A DNA stretch of 64,000 nucleotides from Oxyruncus cristatus (lineage: Eukaryota > Chordata > Aves > Passeriformes > Cotingidae): NCBI GenBank assembly GCA_013399855.1, contig VXAY01004338.1:171837-235836 (forward strand), read 5' to 3'. Every line of letters starts with the position of its first letter. Positions within the stretch are counted from its first letter, which is position 1. This document shows positions 53,158 to 63,839 of this stretch, piece by piece. The translations under genes were made by a program, and so were the position numbers. The notes beneath the pieces were generated by a model. The model worked only from the letters and a program-made list of their open reading frames with translations, was not told the DNA's origin and searched no databases.

Positions 53158-55562
53158 AGCATAGACCCAAGTGTGAAAAACCCCAAATGTCCAGGGGAAA
53201 TTAAAACCCAAAATGCCCTGTGGAAATTAAAGCCAAATCTGATGGGATCACAAACTCCAGGCTTTTGGGGAGTTTTTTGGAGAAGTGCTGTGTGGGAACC
53301 AGCCAGGCTTGGTGAGGAATGTGCAGTGTGTCCCAAAGTTTGCTCCAGGAGGAGCAGAGGTGCTGCCAGTGGCTTTGGGATCCACGATCTGTGGCCATCC
53401 CCTGCTGACCCAAAGGAGGAAATCACACCCAGAGCTCCCACTCCAGCACATATGAGAGGAATTCAGCTCCAAGCATGAGGAAAACAGTTTTCCTGAGCTC
53501 CTGGTGGATCCCTGGGCAGATCCCAGGGCAGGACACGGGGGATCCCACAGGAAGCTGCCCTCTGGCTTGCAGGGAAACCTGGAGCAAGTGCTTTCAGGGG
53601 AAAGGGAAGGAAACAGGATTGAGCAATAACTGACAAGTGGCCATGGGGAGCTGGGGCTGGGTCTCATTCCCAGCTCTGTAAGGAAGGGGCTGGTTATCTC
53701 AAGGGGATGTTGTGAGGGGGTTTGGGAGTGCCGGGGGGTCAGTGCTGTGATGAGCAGGAAATATCACAGGAAGGGGGAGCCCATAAAAGCCAAAAATCCC
53801 ATTTTTTCCCTGGTTTCAAGTGGAAGGGCAGCGAGGCCATGCACTTGTTTTGTTTAAGGGTCTTCCTAAATCCCTAGGGATTCCCAAAGCAATGCCCAGG
53901 CCAGGACCCATGTCAGCACTTGGGATCCAGCACCATCCCTAGAAAAACTTAATACAGTCTTGGAGCAACTTCCCAGGTGTGAAGACTTGGGGTTTTATTT
54001 TATCAGGACTCTGATGGAGCTAAATCCATGATTTCCTGGGACTGAGCTATAAAATAAAGCTGATTTAATCAAGGAGACTCAATCAGGAATGCCGAGTGGG
54101 AAGCGGGGGGGTGAGTTTAGGAGGACATGAAATCTTTATGGATTTTGGGGGGTGATCAAATCAGGCAGAGATATGACGGAAATTCCACCATTTCCACTGG
54201 TTTTCCACCCACCAAAACTCCTGAGGCGCAGTGAGGGTCCCCCAAATAACCTTCTTTATCCTTGTGACTCCTGGAAACACTCCCAGCTGGGCTGGAAAAG
54301 CAGCAGTTTCCTCGTGCGAGAGGAACCACCAGGCTGTAAATCAGGGCTCCCGGCAGGAAGCTGGAAGGTGGTGCCAGGTGTGCGGCTCCCGACCCGCAGC
54401 CGGGACATGGCGCCGGGAAGAGCTGGGAAGAGAGCGGAGCCACCGAGCCGGGCGATGGCAGCAAGCCGGGCTGAGCGAGCCCAGGGAGATGGAGCGTGGG
54501 TAATGTAATTACACACCCAGTCCTCGTGCCGCACGGGCAGGCGAAGCAGCACTAATCCCAAACGGATACCTGCAGGGAGCACGAGCGGGAACAGCTGTTG
54601 GACAACACGGCAGGAGCCACAGGCCCGCCCGTGTCCGCAGGCTCCGGATTGCTGCACGCTGTACCGGGAGCACGGGATGCTCCGTGAGAACAACACCCAT
54701 CTATTGTGTAAACCCTGCTGCCAACTCGTTTAGTGTTGGAACAGCCTTTGGAGTTGCCACGTTGGAAAGGACTTCTCTGTGATTTCCTGACCTCACCCAT
54801 ATTCCCAGTTCAGTTCCCTGGTTCGGGGGGCACAGAAGCCTCGTGCCCCGGGAGTGCTGTTGATGTTTGGGGTGAGTTGGCCCTTTAAAATATAGATATG
54901 TTTGGGATGGCACATCCTCACCCAGGTTCACTGACCAACAGGGTCCTGGGGCTGGGAAGATTTTCACTTTATGCTCTGGCAGGAGCTGCCCCAGCCCCAG
55001 CCCATTCCAAAGGTCCCCTTGGTGACCTCCTGGCCCCTCTGTCACTGTCATCCCTCCTGACTCCATCCCATCACCAAAAGCACATCCACATCCAGGCTGG
55101 ATCCGCCCGGAGCACGTGCAGGCAGGCAGTGCAATTTTGCACCGGGAAGGCCATGGCTATAGGTCAGGACCCATCAGAGTGAGTGGAAATCCGAGTGGAG
55201 GTGGGTTTTCAGGAGGGATCCAATGGGTTCAGCTGAGCCCCACACGGAGCCATGGTGCCATAAACTGCTCCGGTAGAATTCTTTGTAAACTATTGGCCCA
55301 TGTTCATGTTGCCATGTGTGTCCTGCTTTCAGGAATTCGTGTCTTTTCCTCCTGAGCCACCTACTGCTGTTTATTAATGACATTCTGGTCATCATTCCTG
55401 AGGGCAGGAAGACAAAGCTAAATCTGGCTCTGTCTTCATGGCAATGATTCTGACTCTCCGGCCCAAATTTTCACCCAGGCTGCACCAAATGGGGGTGAAA
55501 ATAAAGAGAATTAGTGTTTGCTGCTGATAAGGAATCACGGGAGGCTCTGTTTCCATTCTATG
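53158..55562. other. Single-copy noncoding DNA
   Basis: Mixed composition, CpG-leaning at about 54390-54690. Frames up to 146 codons on both strands overlap; no family is recognised. Confidence 0.42.
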
Positions 55563-55712
55563 GAATCATGGAATGCCAGAATGGTTTGAGTCAGACAGGA
55601 CCTTAAAGCCCATCCAGTGCCACCCCCTGCCACAGGCAGGGACACCTTCCACTAGCCCAGGTTGCTCCAACCTGGCCTTGGACACTTCCAGAGATGGGGC
55701 AGCCTGTGCCTG
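55563..55712 (-). mobile_element. CR1 LINE 3' end fragment
   Basis: Reverse CR1: GAATCATGGAATGCCAGAAT, CAGGACCTTAAAGCCCATCC, GGCAGGGACACCTTCCACTA, GGCCTTGGACACTTCCAGAG. Confidence 0.95.
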
Positions 55713-55799
55713 AAGCAGATCCCACCAGATCCAGGGCTGGGCACCCTCTCGAAACAGGAACCACACGTGGACTTTGCCCAGGGGGCCCCAGCATGACTC

Positions 55800-56060
55800 T
55801 CCAGCCCAAACACTGTGGCTCCAGTAATGATTCCCATTAAAGGAACGCCAGCGCTGCTGGATAATGTGCGGAGGGTAAAGGAGGCATTTAGAGGATGGAA
55901 AACTAATTGGTTTAGGAATCAAATTTGAAAAATGCAGCATCTTCCTGGAGCAGTGGGAGCACAAAGCCTCCGATCTTAATGAGCTGCCTCTGAAGGAGGC
56001 GGATGTGTCATATTCCTCCGTACAGGTTTGCATTAGGAAGCTGCTGGGATGGGAATAATC
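55800..56060. promoter_or_regulatory. Island next to CR1, candidate conserved noncoding element
   Basis: Contains CCAGTAATGATTCCCATTAA, AAACTAATTGGTTTAGG, GATCTTAATGAGCTGC and GGGAATAATCATTACCTG. Repeat-free. A 203-codon minus frame (55566-56177) covers it, but its end is CR1 translation. Confidence 0.42.
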
Positions 56061-57289
56061 ATTACCTGCTTCCCACAAAAACATTGGCTCTCCCAAGCCA
56101 GGCGGTGCGGTTACCCGTGGATGGGGGATGGCGGCAGGCGAGGGGGCTGGAGCAGCCACCAGGGTGTGCAGGTGCACGGCGGAATTTCTGCGGAGTTGCA
56201 GCAGCTTCCCAGGAGTGGCCCATGATGGATATTAAAGGAGTCTGGGACACTCCGAGTCCTGATGGCTCAGATCACATTTCTAATGAGCTCGTTTATACCC
56301 CTGCAAACATCTTTTCCTCATTATTCCTCTGGAATTCTGAGTGCAGCAGCTTCGGGGGGAGTGAAGGTGTGGAAGTGACATCCACTGGCCAGGATACCCT
56401 GGATCAGCAGCCATCCAATCCCTTGGGAAGGGAGCCAGGACCCACAGCCATTTTATTGCCAAACAATGAAACAACAAACACAGACTGTTGCTCTTCCAAA
56501 TACATAGGCCAAACTGGATGGAAATGAGGAAAACCCCAGCTGGATGTTGTGTGTGTCCGTGTCCCTGTCCCGGCAAATCCTGGGAACCCCCTTCCCAACC
56601 TTCGTTCCCCCAGCTCGCACCACACTGGGCTTTATAGACATTTCCCCTCCTTGTTATTTAAGATTAAAATCCCTTTCATGGCAAATCACGTCCACTTCCC
56701 CAAGTACAATTCCAGGACTTTTCCCCACCTTATCCCCCCAGCATTCCCAGAGCCATTAATGAACCTGCTGACACTCATTGGTGCCGGTGTTGGCTTGTGT
56801 GGAGCTAAAACACGTCTGAAGCCAGCCTTGGCAGCTGCCTTCTTAAAACCAGTGGCAGGAAAAAGATCCCCACTTCGGCCTGGATGTTTTGGAAATAATT
56901 CTGTTTTCATGCCTCCATTTATTTTTGTTTCCAGCTTGCTTTTATAAACGTGGAAAACCATGGAGAAATGGGACCTCTGGGCTCCTTCAGCCAGGGGAAT
57001 CCTTCAGGCTTTGTGGGGCACCATGAGAGCTATTTATAAACCAGAATAAACAGGGAACTGATAGGGAATGCTTGAGTGTTTCCAAAGGAGACACTGCTCT
57101 TTACCTGAATGTGGAGTCAGGAATCCAGAAAAACTGCTTGCAAATAACAGGAAAACTCTCTGGAAATATGGAAAGAGTGATGTTGCCACCCCTGGACAGG
57201 AGACGGATGCCCCAGGGCTGTCAGTGTTCCAGAGGCACTTGGAAAATGTCCTTAACAACACACTTTAGCTCCTGGCCAGCCCTGAAGGG
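56061..57289. other. Single-copy noncoding DNA
   Basis: Nothing recognised. Confidence 0.45.
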
Positions 57290-57350
57290 GTCGGGCAGTC
57301 GGGCTGGATGGTCGCTGTAGGTCCCTTCCAGCCGAACGTATTCCACTCCA
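57290..57350 (+). mobile_element. CR1 LINE 3' tip fragment (short)
   Basis: GGGCTGGATGGTCGCTGTAG, GTCCCTTCCAGCCGAACGTA, TTCCACTCC is a sense CR1 3' end of a subtype with TATTCCATTC-like tips. Confidence 0.78.
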
Positions 57351-58550
57351 TCCCATTCCCTCTGGCAGCCCTGGCCACAAAAGGCCAGGGAGCCCCTGCC
57401 AGGTGGTTTGGAGCATTTCAGGAGCTGCTCCTTCCTTCCCTTCCCTCCCTGGTCAGGGAGAAGGCAGCTCCAATTCCCAAGCAGGACAAAGCCAGGGCTC
57501 GTGTCCCTGGTGGCCTGGCAGATGCAGAGCCTGGAAAAGCACTTGGAAAGGTCAGGAGAATACATTAAACCTGTCTCCTGGCCACCTCAGCAGATGCTGG
57601 TGGGTCTTTGTGCCTGGGAACCTCGGGCAAAACGGCCCCGGCTCCCCCTGGGCCCATCCCATGTGCCTGTGGAACGGGCCGGGCAGGACAGCGGCACCTT
57701 CCCCAGGAACAGGGAAAACTAGGCATCCTGCTGGGTGGATGTCAGGGAAAGAGTGGGAACCACAGAGATGGGAGTCAGTGCTGACCGGCAGTGAGGGTGG
57801 AGTGTTGGAGAGTACCCAGACATGGCGCTGCCTGGGAGGTTTATTGGGGTGAAACTCCAGTTTGGGAGTTTGAATCCCACCCATTGGTATCTCGGGGTTT
57901 GAGCCTCAGTGTTCAGCCCCCAAAGTCCTGCTGCTCATTCCCAGCATGGAGCAGAGCCTGTGCTCAGGGGACACCATGTCCTGCCCCTTCCCATGCTGGG
58001 ATTCCCAAAAAAGCACCAGCAGCCCGAGGAGGGGGCAGAGGCCCTTCCTGGGACCCCCCAATCCTGCCTTGTGGGGGAGCTGTGGGTGGCACTGGTAGAG
58101 AGAGCCCCTTGCAGCTACTGCTGGTGCCGGGGAATGGGAGGGGGGCAGGAAGGCAGCTCTGGAAATGGAAAATATTCCTTTAATTAAGAAATAAAAGCCG
58201 CCTGTCCTGCTCCCAGCTCCGAGTGCACAGCCCCGCTGGATTCACAGAGGATTGAGGGAGAGCAGGATCTGGCCAGTGGCTGGAAGAGATAAGCCATATG
58301 TCTGCACGCTCCGGAATGTGGAACAGGGATAATTACGTGATATTCCCACTGATAACAAACCTCCCCCGTGATGGGCGGCGGTGGCAGCTTTTCACAGGGT
58401 TGGTGTTCGCAGGGAAACACGGGGCGTGAAAATGGAGATTACGGCGGAGCTGTTGTTCCAGACGGAGCATGGAAATGCAGCTCTGAGGCTCCTTGGCCCG
58501 GGGGAGCGGGGAACCGGGCAGGTGGGGCCTCTCGGAGGGTGTTTGACAGA
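57351..58550. other. Single-copy noncoding DNA
   Basis: Nothing recognised. Frames of 149 and 130 codons are unsupported. Confidence 0.42.
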
Positions 58551-58660
58551 GCCATGGAACGGTTTGGGCTGGAAGGGAGTGCAGGGATCGTTCCAGCCCC
58601 TGCCGTGGGTGGGACCAGGCACTATCCACTGGCACAGGCCTCTCCGAGCCCCGGCCGAGC
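58551..58660 (-). mobile_element. CR1 LINE 3' end fragment (diverged)
   Basis: Reverse CR1: CCATGGAACGGTTTGGGCTG, GAAGGGAGTGCAGGGATCGT, CCAGCCCCTGCCGTGGGTGG. The GGACACC block is altered to GGACCAGGCAC. Confidence 0.85.
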
Positions 58661-58834
58661 ATGTGCTGAACACAACTTGAACACCCACTTGGTGTCAAGT
58701 TGGAGCCAAGCAGCAGGAAAAAGGCTCCCGGCATAGGGACGGTCCTCCACCCCGTGTCCAGGCCTTCCCGGGGCGTGGGGCCATCCCCGCATGCCCTCAG
58801 CCGACGGCTCCTGGTGCCAGCTCTCCCCAGCTCC

Positions 58835-59050
58835 ACGTGTTTACGTTCCTTCTGCTTAATATCTCTCTAATCTTCCCTGGCATCATCCACTCGGAATTCT
58901 TCTCCTCCCACTTCACACTTCGGAGGAGCCTTCTGGTCCCACAGCAGATGCATTGTGAAGCCTCTCCTTCCCCGGCGCCTGCATATGCTTCATTAAAAGT
59001 GTTTGTTTCCTTGAGCAGCTCCAAGTTGGGATGTGACAAAAAAACCCCCC
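58835..59050. promoter_or_regulatory. Candidate conserved noncoding element
   Basis: CACGTGTTTACGTTCC, CTGCTTAATATCTCTCTAATC, CAGATGCATTGTGAAGC and CATATGCTTCATTAAAAGTG. Repeat-free. A 129-codon + frame with a hydrophobic start crosses it without recognisable resemblance. Confidence 0.38.
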
Positions 59051-59285
59051 ACGATCCCAACTTTTTTGGACGTTGCCTGGCAGCCCCCGGGCCCAGGCTC
59101 CGGGCTCTCGGGGTGCCCGTGTCACCCGCCCGCTCCGTGCCAGCATTTCCCTGTCCTGCCGAGAGTGGCTCCGACGTGCTCCCGCACCCAAAGATAGAAA
59201 TTGGGCTTTTTTATCCCTGCACATGAAAGAACATGGTGGGAGGTGCCAACTGGGAGCAGCAGAAACCGGGATAGATTTCACCGCC
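59051..59285. other. Short single-copy gap
   Basis: CpG-leaning at 59080-59180. Nothing recognised. Confidence 0.42.
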
Positions 59286-59298
59286 GTTGCCTAGTGAT
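59286..59298 (+). promoter_or_regulatory. RFX X-box-like element
   Basis: GTTGCCTAGTGAT: an intact left half-site GTTGCC joined to a weaker right half, in CpG-bearing context. Confidence 0.33.
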
Positions 59299-59629
59299 GG
59301 GAATGCGGCAGGCTGGCAATTCCCAGCCCCCCTGGCACGGGAAAGGGTGGTCCGAGGGGACAGGGCACATGCAGGACACCCCAGAGCCCGGGAGTCGCCT
59401 TCCGGGTAAACTGAGGCACGGCCAGGCACGGATCCCAGCTCTCCTCAGGGATGCCCTCAGCGCTCCCAGGGGCTCCACTGCTTCCTGCAAGGATACACTG
59501 GGAAAACATTCCCCCTAAACACCCCCGCCAGGTGATGTCAGGAAGCCTGGCCCAGCTCTGGTGAGACTGCTCCACACCCCCTGCACAGAGCCAGAATTCC
59601 TGCCTGGATTAACAGCCCCATGTACAGGT
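59299..59629. other. Single-copy noncoding DNA
   Basis: Nothing recognised. Confidence 0.45.
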
Positions 59630-59670
59630 TTTTATGGAATGGCTCTGGACACAGCTGCCATTCCATAAAA
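59630..59670. repeat. Strong hairpin, 14-bp perfect arms
   Basis: TTTTATGGAATGGC (59630-59643) and GCCATTCCATAAAA (59657-59670) are exact reverse complements around a 13-nt loop. Within the loop CTG and CAG could extend the pairing. At 41 nt it is shorter than a usual pre-miRNA hairpin. Confidence 0.9.
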
Positions 59671-59746
59671 TACCCCAGCCCGGACTTTTACTCCTCTTGG
59701 AAAAGGGATTTGGTTACAATTCCTACAAATGTGGGGATGTTAAAAA

Positions 59747-59850
59747 CAGCAGTATCCTGCAAGCCCTGACACATATGGGATGTTAACTTCCATAAAGCAT
59801 GTAAGAGTATCCCAGATTGTGGAATTCCACATGCTTTATGGCAGCAGTAT
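59747..59850. repeat. Second hairpin, 13-bp arms, inside a 9-bp direct repeat
   Basis: CCATAAAGCATGT (59790-59802) and ACATGCTTTATGG (59829-59841) are exact reverse complements with 26 nt between. Inside, TATCC and GGAAT can pair further. CAGCAGTAT occurs directly before the unit (59747-59755) and directly after the right arm (59842-59850). The flanking repeat could be a target-site duplication of a small element, or chance. Confidence 0.85.
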
Positions 59851-61304
59851 TACACCACATTTCAGGATGCTTCCCACTGGGAAGCAATGCCTTTGTCCTG
59901 CCTTTGCCATGGGCAGGGCTGCTGAGGGAGAGGTGCCCTGTCCTGGGTGCCTTTGGGTGGGAATTCACATTTTTCCCATTTAGAACTGGAACTGCACCTG
60001 GGGAAACATTGCCCTTCTCCCAGTGCCTACAAAAGCAGTCGGGAGAGCCCTCGCAGGCTGGTGGGAGCTCTGTGGGCTGAGGGGGAAACTGCACCCACCA
60101 TCCCACCATTCCCAGGCTGCCGGCCCTTCCTTCCATCCACCCCATCCCACCTTGGCTTCCCGACAGCGGGAAGTGAGGCAGGAGCTTCATCCTTGGCATT
60201 CCATCACCGTGGCTCTGGTGGGGAGGAACAGATGCTGTTACTGCTCCCGCTGTCCTGGAACTTGCTGAACAATTTGGGGCTGATGGATGAGATGCTCCAA
60301 GGTGATTTCCAGCCATGCCGTGGGCGGTCCCAGGAAAGAGTCCCCCACCCTTCCCACAGAGAGAGCTCTGGAGTGGACCCACTGTGGTCCTGACCCAGCT
60401 CTGGAGCCTGTGGCCACTCCGGGATGTGAAGAGCCTGGTCTACATCAAGCTCTGGGAGACACAGAGCCCATCCAGCAGCACATGCAGTGGTATCTGCAGC
60501 ACCAGCTGCTCCAGAGGGGCCTGCCCTGTCCCTCCCCAGCCCCACCATCAGCTGGAAATGACCCTTTGTGATAAGATTCCCTCCATAGGTAAAAAAATCC
60601 CCAAACATTTGTCCTTCTTTTACTTACAACAGTAAGAGGCAGTGCAATTCTCAAGCTGAAATTTAATTAATTGCAGTTATTTGTCCTGAAGTTGATGGAT
60701 TTACTCCCATCCCTAAGCACAGGATGGAATCCTGTCAAGGTTGTGCAACCGTTTTCCCTGTCCCTCTTTTTCCAGTGCCCAGTTTTCCCCATGCCTGGGG
60801 CAGCCACAGGTGGTTTTGGCAGAGAAGCATCACCTGCCTGTAGCTTCCAAAGCCCAAAACTCCAAGGAAAAGGCAGGAGCTGCAGTCTGACACTCGCCAA
60901 CTGCTCGGATCCTCCTTGTCACTGGAAGTCGCCGTGCCCCCGACTGTTGCCGAGTTTCACATCCCATTTTTCTGCTGTCTGGAATGAAAAATGCCGGCAC
61001 ACGGCTCCTTCCCCCGGCAGGTACCGCTGTCGAACATGTTGCCTTCCCGACATGACATGGAGCCTAAAAACTCACAGAGAGACTAATTACTGCAGAAAAT
61101 TCCAGCAGAGTCCCCTTCCTGGAGCTGGAGCTGACAGCCCCCAGCCCGGCCCCCTGCCCGGGAGAGCTGTCACTGTGTCCTGCTCCGGGATCCCATGGGA
61201 ATCCTGTGGATCCCACTGGGATGGGCATGTCGGGGGCCCATCACAAACATGAGGATTCAGCCCCCTGGGGCCGCCTGGGAGACAGATCCAGCAGCATCCA
61301 ACCA
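59851..61304. other. Single-copy noncoding DNA
   Basis: A 193-codon + frame (60671-61252) and a 199-codon minus frame (59783-60382) show no recognisable domain. No repeats recognised. Confidence 0.42.
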
Positions 61305-61640
61305 CCTAAACTGAGCCTAAAATACTTATAATTAAAACCTGCCAGACCTCTCTGCTTCCCGTCCTTCCCAGAAATAACATTGATAAATACAAATATGTAA
61401 GAATAATAAATTCTTGTATAAAACTGCAATTAAATTAATGCCACAATAGCTACAAATAAACCTCCGACTGGAAGATCTGATATAAAAGCAAAGTGCCAGG
61501 AGATAATTGATCTGGAAGCTGAGGAATTAGCTCCCATTTACCTAGATGAGGTATAATAAATGTAATGTATACCAAGTCACATCCGTGTTGCTCTAATTTC
61601 CTTAGATTTGGGAAATAATGTCACATGAATTCCTTTAAAA
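61305..61640. promoter_or_regulatory. AT-rich island, candidate conserved noncoding element
   Basis: Contains ACTTATAATTAAAACC, CAATTAAATTAATGCC, GATAATTGATCTGG, GGAATTAGCTCCC and GAGGTATAATAAATG. No open frame of note and no repeat blocks. Confidence 0.45.
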
Positions 61641-63104
61641 AGCCATTTTGCCCAGGAAAATTAAACTGGGATAGCATATTGTTTCTCTGAAATATTGAGC
61701 TGTGCAATTGGAGCCGCTGTGTGCTCTGAGCAGACCTGGGGGGGAACCCATCTTCCCTCCCCTCGGAGCTGCCATGGAAGGGTGGGAAAGCTTTCATTTC
61801 CAATGGCCAAAAACGGGGGGAATTTCACCAAAACACCCCTAACATTTGTCTCCCTCTTTATCCTTTGACACTAAAATGGGATAAACAGAAACCGCCTCTA
61901 ATTCCCTGTTCCTTTTGGGATAAGTTACTCGGGGAGCTGATCCTGTGAGTTAATAAAACATCGTTGTTAAAAGCTACTGATAACTTCCAGGAATTGCTTT
62001 TGTGGGATCAAACCCCAGTGCACTTTGCCTGCAAGTGCAGCCACTGGAGGGACTGTGTCGCTTGGGTTTCTCCACCTTTCCTGGCTCAAGAAGCAGCTCC
62101 AAGGCTCAATCAGTATGGCACTGAAGGAATCAGAGCCTGGAATGTGTGGAAAGCCAGGCTGGACAATCACAAGGTTGGGATTATTGGTTAGATTTGGGTT
62201 AATGTTTGGTGATTGAAATGCCATTTCTGCAGGATAAAAGGTGTTTTGGTGCCTGATCCACAAGCAGAGGATGATCCCATGCCTGTGCTTCCCTCGAAAC
62301 CTCCATCCCCACACAGGACTTTGCGCTTTCAGAGATACAAGCTGGGAAAAAGGAAAGAAAAATTTTCAAGAAGTGAGAAAAAAAATAATTCATATTTCCT
62401 AGAAGTTCATTTAAGGGGAAAAAAGGCTTTTTGCCAGGGAATAGTGTGTTTGTGGTGTGTGTTTGTGTGCCTGAGCCCCTGCAGGGAGAAAAATACACAT
62501 TCGAAAGGGGAGGAAAAGTGCCGGAGTGATTTTTATTGTCTGGTTTTTGGCAAGATGCTGCAAGTTGGAGATTTCCCCCAGTGTTAACAACACAGTGTTA
62601 GTGACACACGGCTGCCTTCCTGGAGTTCAACCTCCACGACTCTGGGAATTTGGGAAATGCAGGTCTGGTGGGGGAGAATTCAGGAAAACAAAAGCCTTCA
62701 GAAAAATCCAGACACTGAAAACATTCATGTCATGGAAAGTCACGAATATTTCAGTGTCAAAGCATCAACGTGACCTGATGGAATTGCAGCATTTTGGCCA
62801 TTAAATGTGTTTTTAGACAGGAAAAAACGCAATCCTCAGTGGAAAAGCAATTTTTTTTTCCAGTTTGTTTGTGAATCCTTTCAAAATTCTTTCACTGAAA
62901 ATTTTAGGGGAAAAAAAAGTGTGAAATGCTCTGGAAGTCCTGTGTGTGCTGTCAAGCATTTGGAATTCAGGGAGTAACTCAGATTTGGGGGGACACGAGG
63001 AGGGAGCCCAAATCTGGCCTGGCCGTGTGCTCAGGAAACCCATGGAAGGTGATTTTTAGAGTCTGGAGAAATTGGGAAGCTCCACAAATCCCTGCTCCTC
63101 AATT
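61641..63104. other. Single-copy noncoding DNA
   Basis: AT-leaning with several short A or T runs. Nothing recognised. Confidence 0.45.
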
Positions 63105-63127
63105 TCCAATTGAATTTTTCAATTGGA
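63105..63127. repeat. Short hairpin, 10-bp perfect arms
   Basis: TCCAATTGAA (63105-63114) and TTCAATTGGA (63118-63127) pair exactly around a TTT loop. Confidence 0.88.
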
Positions 63128-63329
63128 GGCTTTTCCACGTGGGACACACCAAGGGAAAAACAACACTTGGAATCAGAACTGAGGTACTCCCGGAGACAAA
63201 TGTGATTAATGGGATAATCGTGGAAATTTGAGGCAGTTCCTGCCATTTCCCACTCTCCAGGGGCTGGTTCTGCTCCCATCCAACACCAGCTGCAGACTCC
63301 TCAGCACCATCAGTATCCAATCCAGGAAT

Positions 63330-63720
63330 ATGACATTTGAAACCCTCTGTAATTATGGGATGAGTCACATTAATTTAATCCTAAATAGTCTCATTTCTTG
63401 CTTGAGGGAATTCTGGTGAAGCAAGTTGTGCACAGGCTCACCTTTCCCTAAATATGTTCCCTACATGTGTTCCTTCCATATATAAGTGCTCACACAGCGC
63501 TCCCAATAATATCCTTAAGTTAATCGTGTCCTAATTAATCGATGATCAAGTCCCATTAATTAAAGGGGGGTCACGGAGCTCCTGATTCCCCCCTGCATTC
63601 CCATCCAAGCTGCTGCAGGACACACGTGAGGAATTAAGGGACAAGTTCCTTAATCTGTACAAAGGGGAGGATTAAAATTAATCAATTAAAATCCAGATTA
63701 CAGCTACATTACACATGGGG
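63330..63720. promoter_or_regulatory. AT-rich island, candidate conserved noncoding element
   Basis: Contains CACATTAATTTAATCC, AAGTTAATCGTGTCC, TAATTAATCGATGATC (homeodomain and PBX/MEIS-like cores side by side), CCATTAATTAAAGG and AAAATTAATCAATTAAAATCC-type runs (key cores TTAATCAATTA). It ends shortly before the CpG-dense right edge. Confidence 0.45.
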
Positions 63721-63747
63721 AACAAAACCAGGAAAAAACGCATTTCT

Positions 63748-63782
63748 TTGGGAAACCTGTCCCAGCGCCCCACAGACAGGTT
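63748..63782 (-). mobile_element. Possible CR1 internal fragment
   Basis: TTTGGGAAACCTGTCCCAGC then GCCCCACAGACAGG resembles the reverse CR1 block CTGGGCAACCTGTGCC...CCCTCACAG. Very short. Confidence 0.4.
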
Positions 63783-63839
63783 CTCCTGGATTTAACACAG
63801 TTTTTAAGTGATTGAGATGCGCTTTTCCCGTTCTCCTAC

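Noticed and set aside
59630..59670. microRNA precursor
   Set aside because: The hairpin is only 41 nt with a 14-bp stem, shorter than usual pre-miRNA stems, and there is no expression evidence.
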